In this document: in pieces, positions 22,431 to 33,900 of the stretch
Numbering within the stretch: the first letter of the stretch is position 1
Layout: each line of letters opens with the position of its first letter
Source of the DNA: Trifolium pratense
Taxonomy: Eukaryota > Streptophyta > Magnoliopsida > Fabales > Fabaceae
Assembly (NCBI RefSeq): GCF_020283565.1
Contig: NC_060060.1
Coordinates: 35,340,001 to 35,404,000 of the forward strand
Length of the DNA stretch: 64,000 nucleotides
Reading direction: 5' to 3'
The notes under the pieces: generated by a model
Databases searched by the model: none
Seen by the model: only the letters and a program-made list of their open reading frames with translations
What the model was told of the DNA's origin: nothing
Translations under genes and position numbers: made by a program

Positions 22431-22708
22431 CTGTGAAACCATTTAGCTGGTAGAATGGTTTCACAGTATAACTCTCTGAAACCATTTTACTGGTAGAATG
22501 GTTTCAGTGAGTAATTTCTTAATTGTTTGCTTCTGAAACCATTTAGCTGGTACAATGGTTTCAGAGCGTTGTACTTTGAAACCATTTCACTGATAGAATG
22601 GTTTCAGGGGAGTTGATTTTTAATTGTTTGCTTCTGAAACCATTTTACTGCTAGAATGGTTTCACAGTATAACTCTCTGAAACCATTCTTCCAGCTAAAT
22701 GGTTTCAG
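22431..22708. repeat. Array of six hairpins with stem TGAAACCATT/AATGGTTTCA
   Basis: Six near-identical palindromes at 22431-22466, 22476-22507, 22533-22564, 22576-22607, 22634-22667 and 22677-22708. Each has a 10-13-bp stem around a ~10-base loop (TAGCTGGTAG type). They come in pairs about 43-45 apart, and pairs repeat about every 101 bases with GTTTGCTT before each new pair. The sixth loop (CTTCCAGCTA) is the inverse of the others. The outer stems of the first hairpin (CTGTGAAACCATT) pair perfectly. Confidence 0.95.
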
Positions 22709-22732
22709 AAGAAAACAATAGTTTTTAATTAC

Positions 22733-23155
22733 CGTTTTATCTCATTTAATTAACGAAAAATAGTTTCAGGTCTCAAAAAATTTCATAAAATATACCAAAA
22801 GTTCCAGAATATTATCTAATATTTTATTAGAAACAAATAAAAAAACATTTGGTTTCAGAGTACAAATCTATGAAATTATTATTATTATTTGTTAAATGGT
22901 TTTAAATAATCAGCGGAATTTGTGAAAATAATTTCATGACTTGAACTAGGGAGAGTGAGGTACACAAGAGGGTTCTAAATAATTCATAGTATTTTACATA
23001 AAATTTTGGAAATTTTTTATGGAATTATAATATTTTTAATTACCTTTTTACTCATTTAATTAACTAAAAATAGTTTCGGGTCTCCAAAAATTTCATACAA
23101 TATACCAAAATTTCCAGAATATTATCTACTATTTTATTATGAAAAAATAAAAAAC
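22733..23155 (+). repeat. 115-bp direct repeat inside the element
   Basis: 22733-22845 and 23040-23155 share TCATTTAATTAAC.AAAAATA, GTTTC.GGTCTC and TTCCAGAATATTATCTA, about 307 bases apart. Confidence 0.8.
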
Positions 23156-23615
23156 AATAGAGCCTCCCTGTGGCCGCACGCGCCCCCACGCGCCGCCGGT
23201 GAGAGTGGGCGTGGGCGACGCGCACTGTTCATCGTCCCTCCCACCCGTTTTATGCAGAAACGGGTCGTGCGACCCGGTTTTTGACCCGGTTCGATCTCCC
23301 TCAATACTCAACGAAACTCGACGTTCCTTATATGGATTTTGATCGTTTTTCAATTTTACAAAGGTTTCCGGTATTAGTTTTTGAAATCGGCGTTCGATTC
23401 GCACGTAAAATGAGGTCGAAATTTGGAAGAAATTTAAAAAATGTAATAGTTGTTCTATTGTTTCAAAAAAAAAAAAAAAGGGTATTTTTATGATGCAAAT
23501 TACATACATGCCCCAGTTGCTCTATTGTTTCAAAAAAAAAAAAATGGGTATTTTTGTCCAACTCAAAAGGTGCACCTTGCTAACTTAGACCTAACTAGGG
23601 TCTAAGTTAGAAAAC

Positions 23616-23654
<39 letters not shown>

Positions 23655-23756
23655 ATGAAATTACAATGAAGGATATAAAACTTGCAACGTGGTTAAAAAC
23701 AATGAGAATAAATTAATAACTTTGGTAATAATCGATTTTAATATATTAGTAGTAGA

Positions 23757-24376
23757 CAATGAATCAAATTCCCGTGTCTATTAGGAGTACAATAGTACAT
23801 CATCATTTTATTCTAAATCTAACACATCATTTGTAAAATTAATGTATAACTTTTGTATCTAAGTTTTAAGAAATTAATCAAATTATATAGTAAGTCAACC
23901 AAGCCAATCTCGTACATCCACGTTTTTAGTTTTTTTTTTTTTTTGGTAGAATCCACGTTTTTAGTTTAACTAAACTCAAAAAAATTGTTAAGAAAAATTA
24001 TAGGCATGATAAATAAATTATAGGAGATTTCAATTTTATTATAGTTTTTTTTGTCAAGTAGCCTAGCGGTTAGAGTCTCACACATTTAAACGTGGAGAAA
24101 TGGGGAATATGGGGTTCGAACCCCGGTCACTCCAATAATATCCCTAATAGCTACCATTTGAGCTACAATTATGAGCCAGTTTTATTATAGCTTTATTATA
24201 GAGATTTACATACCCTAATTTGACACTGAAATCTCCTATAATTTATTTATCATCAAAAGATATCACTATAATTTCTCCTATAATTTCTCCTAATATGTGT
24301 GCACAACCTTCTCCTCACCTATTAAAATGAGTACATTGTTCTCATTGTTACTTCAACTTCATCACAATTCACAAAC
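23757..24376 (+). promoter_or_regulatory. Upstream region of pectate lyase B, third copy
   Basis: Begins AATGAATCAAATTCCC and keeps the uninterrupted GTCTATTAG site, so it derives from the second copy's type and not from the first. It includes a SINE at 24045-24179. The last ~85 bases before the ATG match the upstream region of gene A almost perfectly. Confidence 0.65.
24045..24179 (-). mobile_element. SINE (tRNA-derived) upstream of pectate lyase B
   Basis: The 11-bp direct repeat TTTTATTATAG (24034-24044 and 24180-24190) flanks it, with an A-tail at the left on the minus strand. Minus-strand box A GTAGCTCAAATGGTAGC and box B GGTTCGAACCCC are clear. It is absent from the region upstream of gene A. 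Confidence 0.88.
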
Positions 24377-25880
24377 ATGGCCATTTCAACTTCACATTAT
24401 CTTTCACTTTCATGTTTCTTACTACCAATTGTTTTAAGCTTAGTTAATGTCTATGCAAAAGAGACACCGGTCCTCAACAAGATAGATTCTTGTTGGCGCG
24501 CGAAAACAAATTGGGCGTCAAACCGAAAAGCCTTAGCTGATTGTGCTATTGGTTTTGGCAAAGATTCAATTGGAGGTAAAAATGGTGCAATATATATAGT
24601 TACAGATCCTTCCGATGACCCTGAAAATCCGAAACAAGGTACACTTCGTTATGGCGCAATCCAAAAGGAGCCGCTTTGGATAATTTTCAAAAGGGATATG
24701 GTTATTGCATTAAAGAATGAACTTATTATGAATAGTTACAAGACTATTGATGGTAGAGGAGTTAAAGTTGAGATTGGAAATGGACCTTGTATTACAATAC
24801 AAGGTGTTAGTCATGTTATTATACATGGTATTAAGATTCAGGATTGTAAACCAAGTAAGCCTGGTCTTGTTAGAAGTACTCCTGATCATGTTGGTCAACG
24901 ACAAGGCGCGGATGGTGATGCTATTAATATATTTGGTTCGTCGAATATTTGGATTGATCATTGTTTTTTGGCTCGTTGCAGTGATGGACTAATTGATATT
25001 ATTCATGCCTCAACTGCTGTTACCATTTCTAACAATTATTTTACTCAGCATGACAAAGTAAGCTGCTAAACAAGTTCAATAGCCGTTCTCCTTTTAATCA
25101 ATTCTTATATATTATTTTATGCATGCATTGATGATTGATTAATATATGTCCTTTCAGGTTATGTTGCTAGGACACAATGATGGTTACACAGCAGATAAAG
25201 TTATGAAAGTAACAATAGTCTTCAATCGGTTTGCTAGTGGACTAACCGAAAGGATTCCAAGGTTAGACTAATGTACTTAGACTCTTAGAGACTTATAAAT
25301 TGCTATGAAGCACCGATACAAATACTAAACACGATACTGACATGTCGACACACAGTAGATGAAAATATATTATATAAATAAAAATATTGACTTTGCTGAT
25401 GAATGTGCAGGGTAAGAGTTGGTTATGCACACGTGGCCAACAACAAATATGATGGGTGGAAAATGTATGCTATAGGAGGAAGTTCTAACCCAACTATTTT
25501 AAGTGAAGGGAATTTTTTTATAGCACCAAATGACAAAGATGCAAAACAGGTAGAAACAAACAAACACAGTATAGTATACAATAATTATATATAATGGTTT
25601 GTTTCAAAATTGAACCATTTAAGATATTGAGTTTGATATGGTTATTCTTGTTGTATGACAGATTACAAAGAGGTTAGCAAATGGAAATTCGAAGAGTTGG
25701 AATTGGAAGTCTTCTAAGGATGCATTCTCAAATGGTGCTTATTTTGTATCATCTGGTGATGGAAGTAGTGCACCAAATTATACACCTGCACAATCTTTTG
25801 AAGCTGTTCCAGCTAATATGGTGCCTGCTATAACTCTCAATGCAGGTCCATTGAGTTGTTTTGTTGGGAAAGCATGTTAA
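24377..25880 (+). CDS. Pectate lyase B (PL1 family, pollen type)
   Basis: Tandem paralogue of the gene at 13178. Four exons (24377-25057, 25158-25261, 25411-25549, 25662-25880) encode 380 residues with the same intron phases. The signal peptide is slightly longer ([13 protein letters not shown]). The landmarks [27 protein letters not shown], RxPxxR (R259-I-P-R-V-R264) and GYAHVANN are all present, so both copies should be active. Differences from A cluster in the N-terminus and in the last exon (e.g. [20 protein letters not shown]). About 160 bases of exon 1 (CCGCTTTGGATAATTTTCAA onward) are identical between A and B. Function is calcium-dependent pectin cleavage in the wall. Confidence 0.95.
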
Positions 25881-26208
25881 ATTGTTAATATAGTGAGGAT
25901 GTATATTATGAGAATGAATAATAGCCATTGGATCAAAATAAAGGGCTAAGATTAAATCATCACCAAGTGAGTCATGTGGCATTGAATCAACTCTCTCATA
26001 TATATATAGTTTGTAACATTATGCAGGTTAATTATTATTTTAAGATAATGCACTGCAAAAGAGTGTTTTACTTTCAATAAACTTACAAGCAAACATAAAG
26101 ATGCCAACAAGAAATTAACAGAATAATTGTGAAGCAAGTTGAAGGGGCCTAAGAAAAAAAGTAACAAAAGGAAAATGTATGTATGTATGTATGTGGTTGG
26201 TTTTGGCT

Positions 26209-27575
26209 TTAGAAAAGCCTGTTTTCATTGGTTTGAACTCCACATGTTACTGGTGCTTTAGCTCTCACTTTCTTTAAGTACCAAATACCACCTCCAATTC
26301 CAAGTGCTCCAAAAGCTGAAATACCAGTAACTGTCCCTGCAACCAAAATCACAAACATTAGACTAATTTTAAACATAAAAAATCCTGCATTTTTCAATGT
26401 TAATTACTGTTAAATAACTTCATTTCTATCACCTGCAATTACATGAACATTCCTATTGTGCCTTGCATTATCATAATCTGCCAAACAAATTATATATCAA
26501 ATTATATTATTTCAAAACTAACCAAAAATTGTAACTCATTCCTACCAACATTATGTTAGTCCGGGTGGAATTGAATTCAGATCACTTAAGCACGGTTACC
26601 AAAGATGACCAGTCAGGTCCTCTAGCGGCAATTAATCATCGATAAAGCCGGTAAATATATGTACTAATAACCTAAAATAAGTAATAATTGTTTTCCTAAG
26701 TCAAGTAATCACAAGATTTTAGACATACCATTACAATGAGTAGTGAAATTTCCTTCCTTACATAAACACATGAAATTCTGAGTCTGTGTATCAAATCCAC
26801 AAGTTCCACCACCACTTTTAGATTGATCCTGACATCGAAGACACCGCGTCGTCACCGGAATATCAAAATCAACTCTAATCCCATATTCAGGAACTTGATC
26901 ATAAGGTTGAGGAGCACCAACATTTCTCCAATAAACACTAGCATAACTACTACAATACATAAGCATCAACCTCAAAGATTCAATAGCTTTTGGAACATAA
27001 GAACAACAAGAACTACCACTCATAGCAAAAGAACACACCGGCAAATGTCTACAAAGGTAACTAGCACTGTCACAAGATGAATCACAGTGTTCAGGAAATT
27101 GTTGACAAAACATAGGCTTTGGTTTAACAATAACATTTTCTTCACTACAATTGAAAAAAAGATACTGATTTTGAGGTGAAAGCTTAAAACGTGTGCTTGT
27201 GTCTAAACTAAATGGTCTTGTTGGTCTATAATTTTCACCATCTTCACAGTTCCACATGAATGGATCAGTTACTACAATGTGTGGATCAGAATAGCTAACA
27301 TTATGAATAGGGTATCTACCAGAAGGTGTTCTTAGTTCAAGCTTTTGTGAATCTGAACAAGAAAGAATGTATCTGTAATATGGACTTCCACAACCATCAT
27401 CAATGGAAAAAGGATATTGGATTGGAATGGTGCCACAAGAAGTTCTACAAAGTGTGGATTGAGAATTTGTGAGGGTTGAGAATGAGTGAATGAGTTGAAT
27501 TATTAGTAGTAATGAGATTGGTTTTTGTTTGTTGGTAATGATTAGATGGAAATTCATGATTAGAGATGAATGCAT
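26209..27575 (-). CDS. WAK/LRK10L-type membrane protein without kinase domain
   Basis: Three exons on the minus strand (27575-26729, 26477-26433, 26336-26209) encode 339 residues. After a hydrophobic signal segment (LLLIIQLIHSFSTL), a cysteine-rich domain starts CRTSCGTIPIQYPFSIDDGCGSP, the galacturonan-binding GUB_WAK signature. A second cysteine cluster ends C-X2-C..GGTCGFDTQ..FMCLCKEGNFTTHC, the WAK-associated C-terminal domain. The last exon supplies one membrane helix (GTVTGISAFGALGIGGGIWY) and a ~25-residue basic tail. Receptor kinases of this family continue into a Ser/Thr kinase; here the frame stops, like the short WAK-associated proteins of the At3g17350 type. It probably binds wall pectin or acts as a co-receptor (inference). 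The start at 27575 could instead be the Met six codons later. Confidence 0.85.
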
Positions 27576-28031
27576 GAACAGAAGAACATGTACTAGATTG
27601 ATGTTTCTGAATCAAAAGTGGTCAAGAATTGAATTAAAGATTGAAGTAAGAGAGAATAATAATAATAATACTAATATCTTCAAGTGTTGTTGCTTTATTG
27701 AGGTACTACTTTTGCTTTAATTTGTTCCCTTGTTATATTATATGGTTTCTTTAATCTTAATCTATATTTATGTCTTTTTTGCTTTCTGAATTGTGAAGTT
27801 GTGCACAAAATATGGAGAGAATCTCCTTCAGAATGTTTGGAATCTTTGAAGTGAATTGAAGTTGAACACTCACATTGGCAAAGTTAAGGAAGAACATTTT
27901 GCGCATTTGGATTGTATGGTGAATGAGATTGAAACAAGTAATAAGAAGAATAAGGTAGAACTACGAAGGACCTGAATTCAACTGAAAATTTTGGAAGAAT
28001 AAAGTGCTATTAACACTATCAAGGTTTGTGG
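27576..28031. other. Upstream region of the WAK-type gene
   Basis: Contains a short AAT microsatellite at about 27656-27670. The rest is unremarkable AT-rich DNA with the likely promoter of the minus-strand gene. Confidence 0.45.
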
Positions 28032-28403
28032 CAAGGTTTTAAATTGTGGTCCGCATCGGCAATTGCGGCCGTAATATTGCTGATGCGGTAGTTTTTGTAA
28101 TCGCATCGCACCACAATTGCTGATTTTCATTCATGTAAGTACATCCGCATTGTAACCGCATTAGAAGGTAACAGACAATTTCGGTCAATGTTCTTTCAAA
28201 TTTTCTCACCAAAAAATAGAACTTATGAACTTCAAATTCTAATTTGCATCAAATCTAATGAAAAATCTTACTTTTAATAATATCTCAACAATGTATTTTT
28301 AAAATGATTTCACACCGCAATAGCCGCATTGTGAGTTGCAGCAACCACAATGACCGCAATTGCAACAACCGCAACTGTGACCGAACCATAATTTGAAACC
28401 TTG
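28032..28403. mobile_element. hAT-type MITE, 372 bp
   Basis: The ends are CAAGGTTTTAAATTGTGGTC and the inverse of CAAGGTTTCAAATTATGGTT. The 8-bp target duplication GTTTGTGG is at 28024-28031 and 28404-28411. The interior is rich in CCGCA/TGCGG and CAATTGC motifs near both ends, typical of hAT subterminal repeats. Confidence 0.9.
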
Positions 28404-28606
28404 GTTTGTGGCTCTAATAGCACTTCTGCAAAACGAACTATCATAGGTGATCAACATTCTTAATTTTTATAGCAGTTTCGCAAAACTAGAATTATAGGGT
28501 ATCAACGTTCTTGGCTTTGGTACCGCTTCTTTCAAAGTGCTATTATAGGGCTCCATGTGAATATTTTATAGCGCTTTTTAAATAAGCGTTATTAGAGCCA
28601 CAAAAC
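28404..28606. repeat. Small inverted-repeat element whose end was hit by the hAT MITE
   Basis: GTTTGTGGCTCTAATAGC at the left is answered by GCGTTATTAGAGCCACAAAA at 28586-28605. Interior motifs TATAGCAGTTT and TATAGCGCTTTT repeat. The adjacent hAT element used GTTTGTGG of this terminus as its target. Confidence 0.5.
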
Positions 28607-30224
28607 AGTAAGTACGATAATATATGACACGACAAAACTGTATCGGAGAGACAGGGCGATAATATTTTTTTATATTCAAATATAAAATGGGTATTTTCGT
28701 ATTTTTTTATAGTTGTATCGTGGACAAAAAGTTGTCATATGGTCGTGTGAGGGACAAAGTCTCTTGCTACCTATTTTGTCCAGTTTCATAATCAGTTTCT
28801 TAATCAAACATGGTACAACCAACCATAGTTGTCCAATTTGAGTTAATTTTTGGCGCAGAGATACCTTGACTCTCATTAATTTTCATTGCAAATAGAGTAT
28901 CAACATAAATTATCTCCTTATACACTGTATGAAAATTAATTTGAGACTACTTTGTATGAAAATATTATCCCCTGTATTTTTTTTTCTTCTTTTTCTATAA
29001 TGACAGTTGCCGTTATAAAGTTTTTTTCCAAATCATTTATTGTTAACCTTGTTTACCCAACCTGGTACTTGATCAATATTTCTTATACACAATGTTGTTG
29101 TACTCTTTTATTGTTTCATAAATCATGATTGTTGTGCCCTTTGACACGGTGTTGTTTTGCAGCCTACTAATATTGACACAATGTTGATGTATTTTGGTTA
29201 AAAATTTGGACTAAATAGTAAATACATCAATTTCGTTTGATAAATTTTTCCTTATATTTTAGAACGTATTTGATTTTAAGTTTAGGATGAAACTATAGTG
29301 CAATAAAATTTTAATTAACTCACGTACCACTACCAAATAGTCAATGTTCAACTAACATGCCTTTTCTTTCAAAATGGGGTATGTTCAAAGTTGAACGGTG
29401 AATAAGTTTAGTTTCAAACAACTGCTCCTCCTAGTCAAGGTATCTTTGTCAATAGGAAAAAAGGTACTACTCTTATCAAGATAAAAGCCATAAATAATGG
29501 ATTTTTTTCTTTGTTTGATAAGGAGGCCAAATATTGCCTTTTTTCGTGCTATTTTTCAAAAGAATCATTGATTTATTTATTTTTTTGGTTTAAAAAGAAT
29601 CATTGAATGTCATTCAAAGGAACTGAAGTTGAATTAATACTAACGTTGTCGCAAGAAATTGAAACTTGGCATGCTTTCAATTCATGGAAAAGAGTAAAAG
29701 TTATGAAGATAATAATTTTTGTACTTCTTTTCATCATTATTATAAGGAAAAATTTACTTTTTAGATATCGAATAACTATATAATATAAACTAGACACATC
29801 ATTTATTTAATAAAATTTGACTTACAATAGTGTCATCGGAGAAAGTACATGGTTAAGAAAAATAGCTATGGCAATAAATTTATAAAAATCATGGTTAAGA
29901 AAGCATGTGTATTGCCGTATAAAATTATTTTATATAAGCATTAAATGATATATCACCGCATCATTTAATGAATGTGACACGTCATATAATTTAAAACACG
30001 TAAGCCCACAGTCCAGGGACTCAAAATTTATGGGGTCTCAATTTTTTTTTCCCTTCGAATAAAAATAGATCAAGCAGTCTTTGCAGATACAATATTTCAA
30101 AGTTAGATTGGTGTAGTGGATTGCGCTGTGTTCCTTGTGCCAAACGGATGTGTGTTTGAGTCCCAACAGTGGTACTTTTTTGTTTTGTTTTATTTTAAGA
30201 GAACATAAAAATTAAAGAAATAGT
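28607..30224. other. Intergenic stretch
   Basis: No gene was recognised. A tRNA-like relic lies near 30105-30170 (TTGGTGTAGTGGATTGCGC and GTTTGAGTCCC). Confidence 0.4.
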
Positions 30225-30232
30225 GATGAAAG

Positions 30233-31714
30233 CAGTGTTTTAAAAACCGGACCGGACCGGCCGGTTGAACCGGTTGAACCGCGAACCGGAGGGGTCACCG
30301 GTCTGGTCTGAATGTTGGACCGTGTATGTTATTGAACCGGTCAAAACCGGAAAAACCGGTCAAAATCGGTCAAAACCGGTGAACCGGCGGTTTTGGAAAA
30401 CCGGCGGTTTGAATGTTTTTTTTTTTTTCCTTTACCTAAGTCACAAAACGACGCCGTTTTATAATTTTTAAAAAAAAAAAAAACGAAGAAGAAGAAGGAA
30501 GAAATAGAAAGAAACAGAGCATAGTATACCAAAAAAAAATAAAATAAAGAAACAGAGCAGAGGCATGGTGTGGATCGTTGAGAAGCTACAAAGGATAAAA
30601 TATATTTCTGATTACCTTTCAAATAAATATTTATTAACAATTTGATGCATAACAAAGAAATAATAAAGAAAGGGAGAGAAGATGGAAGGCAAAAATGAGA
30701 GGATAATATTCTGCGTATTAAGAGAATAAGAGGAGGCAGCAGCAGGAAGAAAGAGAAAACATGTTTCCATCAAAATTTTAGGGTTTTTTAATATAATCTA
30801 AGGAGTATATTGGGCCTTCATAATAGCAACCCGTCTTCTTTCTATCTTGGGCCAATAACTTTGATAAATTAAATTCATAAATTAATAGTACCTATTATAC
30901 AATTATATTAGAATTGAATGAGTCAATGAGCCTTACAAGATTATCAAAAAATGATAAAGACTAATAAATTATAATAATTAGTTTCTATATGGACTATGTC
31001 AAAAAAAAAAAAGTTTCTATATGGATCAAACTTATATATGGTTTCATATACACAGTTTTTATTGTGCTAGATATATGGGAAAGTTATTTTTATTTAAAAA
31101 TATATTATTTTTTTTAGTTAAAAAATATAAATAACTACCTTTTTGTGAGAGGAACAGAAAAAACAACATCTAAAGAAATGCATATAAATTTTGTCCTTTC
31201 TATATTAAATAGATAAATACCTATGATAATCAATATAAAAAATACCTATTATACCTATTATAATAAATATTAATTTTTTTTCCTATGTTTTTTGTGTGTT
31301 TAATAACTCTACTAATACGTTTTTAGACAAGAAAATTGCAATTTTGTTATCATAATTTATTACTATGTCAATTGTTAAACTCTATAAATTTATGTTATTG
31401 TTTAAAACTTATTTTGATTTCTATTTTGTACTATTTTAATATGTGATGACAATGTTTAAGATTTAAATTTAAAAACTTGTGACATTATGAGTTTATGAAA
31501 TTTTTAAATTTTCATATTTTTTATGATTTTTTTTAACTATAGTCTATATATAGACCGGTTCAATAACTATATAGAGACCGGTTCATTTCATCGGTTTAAT
31601 CCGTTTTAATCCGGTTTATCATGCGGTTCGACCAGTGACTTAGTGGTTCGACCAATGAACCAGTGACCCAGTGTCCTCACCGGTTCGACGACCGGTCCGG
31701 TTTTTAAAACACTG
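30233..31714. mobile_element. Non-autonomous hAT element, 1,482 bp
   Basis: Perfect ends: CAGTGTTTTAAAAACCGGAC at the left and its inverse at the right. The 8-bp target duplication GATGAAAG is at 30225-30232 and 31715-31722. Both subterminal regions are packed with CCGGTT/AACCGG motifs. No transposase frame; the AT-rich interior has a short AGAAGAAG tract. Confidence 0.94.
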
Positions 31715-31854
31715 GATGAAAGGAATTGAGCCACTACGTCTACCACCAACAAATAATTGAAACAACTACATAATACTTTTTTTTTTCTTTTTCTATAGTA
31801 GCTACATAATACATTTAGATAATATGTATCCATTCATATTAACATTACATAAAG

Positions 31855-32565
31855 GTACTCGATACTGGCTACAGTGTCCGGGAAGCATATCAGTTCTTGA
31901 CTACTATTGACTTGGTTACTATGGATGATGCGGAACACTTCATTTGGCATTCTCAGATTCCCTTAAAGGTCTCTGTCTTAGCTTGGCGTCTTTTGCGTGA
32001 CAGGTTGCCCACAAAGACAAATCTGGTTATTTGAGGCATCTTATCTCCTGCAGCTCACTTATGTGTATTTGGATGTGGGGAGGCTGGATTGGCACAACAC
32101 TTATTTATCTCCTGCAGTACATTTGGTTCTCTTTGGACTCTAGTTTGCACTTGGATTAACATTTCACTGACAGTTTCCACTTCTATTCGGGATCACTTTG
32201 TTCAGTTTACTTCTTCAGCTGGTGAATCTAGAACACGCCGGTCTTTTTTGCAGCTTATTTGGTTGGCTAGTGTTTGGGTAGTATGGACAGAAAGAAACTA
32301 GAGATTGTTCAGAGGCTCATCTAGTACCCTGCATCAGATGTTGGACAAGAACAAGCTTTTTTCTTATAGGTGGTTGAAGACGACAAGTTTTACTTTAGTC
32401 TCAAACTACCATAGATGGTGGTCTAGTCCTTTACTATGTTTGAGCCTTGTATGATATGATTGGTTTTTCTCTCTATGACTTGTCGTAAGCTTTTGTTATC
32501 TACCTTGGCACACCTTGTGCTGAGAAGGCTATTTATTAATATATCTCATTTTAACTTCTTCAAAA
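31855..32565 (+). pseudogene. LINE retrotransposon remnant, RNase H-proximal/zf-RVT end
   Basis: The conceptual translation shows YSVREAYQFL, then HSQIPLKVSVLAWRLLRDRL followed by PTKTNL, a cysteine pair, and IWLASVWVVWTERN, the reverse-transcriptase-associated zinc-binding domain found at the 3' end of plant LINE ORF2. There is an in-frame stop in the middle and a stop before the end, and the 5' part is missing. A short A-tract follows at about 32562. It is a dead fragment. Confidence 0.8.
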
Positions 32566-33226
32566 AAAAATTGTGTTTCTTTTTATAAAATAATAAAAGA
32601 AAATTCTATAAATACCTCACTATATTTTTTGATGAGAAAATACAATCACTCTATAATTCATATCATAGATAATTTTACTACTTTATTTTTTTTAAACTAT
32701 ATTTTGTTATTTCTTTTAAAATAAAGAATTAATTTAAAAAATTATGTTGCAATTTTTATTAAAAAAAATATCAATTTTTAATTATATTAGTTTGAAAATG
32801 TATTTTGTTATTATTGATTTGAATATAACTATTTTTATATTATTGATGTTATTTATATTTTAAATAAATGATGTTCTTTTTTTAAAAAATTATATTTTTT
32901 AGTAGGGGTCATTTTTATTATTTGCCTTGGACTTCCAAAATCTCGGAATCGGCCCTATCGTTAGTCCCCTTGAGCATGTAGTGAGGGTTAATAATTTGGC
33001 AGTGTAGTTTTTTTTTTTTTACATTTACTATATACATAAATTAAATTCATTCTTTATTTTATATTTTTCTTGAAAAATGAAAGTTGAATTTCTATTTCAA
33101 ACGGTAGAATAATGCTTAGTTTTTTTTTAATATAATCAATTTATATATAAGATCGCGTGCATTATTGTTTGTCATTTGTGTTTATTTATTCTTCTTTTAG
33201 TAGTTTTTAACTTTTTATTGTTGATA
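32566..33226. other. AT-rich intergenic stretch
   Basis: No gene. A fragment near 32925-32960 (CTTGGACTTCCAAAATCTCG) resembles the end of hAT-like elements such as 9084-9580. Confidence 0.4.
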
Positions 33227-33243
33227 AATTCAGTTATTATTAT

Positions 33244-33375
33244 AGTTCCGTAAGTGTAGCTCAAATGGTAGCTATCATAGACATTATTGGAGTGGTCGGA
33301 GTTCGAACCCCGGATTTCACAATTCTCCACATTTAAATGTATGAGATTCTAGCCACTAGACTACTTGACAAAAAA
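33244..33375 (+). mobile_element. SINE (tRNA-derived), full length
   Basis: The 17-bp direct repeat AATTCAGTTATTATTAT is at 33227-33243 and 33376-33392. Box A GTAGCTCAAATGGTAGC, box B GAGTTCGAACCCCGG, and the end CTACTTGACAAAAAAA. Same family as 24045-24179 and 62332-62464. Confidence 0.92.
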
Positions 33376-33900
33376 AATTCAGTTATTATTATCATTATTA
33401 TTATTAGTATTAGTATTATTGTAATAGTAAAATATCTTAGTTGATAATTTGGACTCGAACTATTCACATATTTCATTTAAAAAATTTGGACCATTAATTT
33501 TAGATCTAATAGTCAAAGGTAGTAACTCACAGTTTAGATCTACTTCCCTTATTTAGTTTTTTCCTTAATTAGATAGGATTTGACATAAGTATATCTTATT
33601 TACTTAGCTAAATTAAAGGTATGAAGTTTGAACATAAAATAAGACTCCATGAGAAAGAGGACATGTATTTATTTATTATGAAAAGGGGATAGAGTCAAAT
33701 TGACTTTTCTAACAAACAAACAAAACAAAAAAGAGTCAAATTGAATTGAATAAAAAAATTAGTTAGATGAGGTGGAGAGTTGAGAATTGAGACCCACATG
33801 AGTGAATAAGTCATAAGGGTGTAATTTGTGGGTGTCCAAGTAAACGGAGATTTTCTAGCATGCTGATGCATTATGTGACGCAACACAAAATAAAATTTAA

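Larger units (their letters stand above)
21913..23618. mobile_element. Mutator-like non-autonomous element with hairpin array, 1.7 kb
   Basis: The inverted ends run about 75 bases: CTAATTTAGACCCAGTTGGG.. then GCAAGGTGCACCTTTTGAGT and GGACAAAAATACCC, answered at the right by GGGTATTTTTGTCCAACTC, AAGGTGCACCTTGCTAAC and GGGTCTAAGTTAG, ending at CCCC. It sits inside a TA microsatellite, so the target duplication (TATATATAT on both sides) cannot be sized. The interior has GC-rich subterminal blocks, the hairpin array and a 115-bp direct repeat. No transposase. Confidence 0.82.

Noticed and set aside
22431..22708. CRISPR-like repeat array
   Set aside because: Each unit is itself a palindrome with near-constant spacers, lies in a plant transposon, and has no cas genes. 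It is a hairpin array.
23129..23509. 126-codon minus-strand frame in the MULE
   Set aside because: Arises from GC-rich subterminal sequence of the element; no transposase or other domain features.
24045..24179. tRNA gene candidate (clear box A and box B)
   Set aside because: No cloverleaf closes, and the unit has an A-tail and target duplications. It is a SINE. The same reasoning applies at 33244, 57726, 61881 and 62332.
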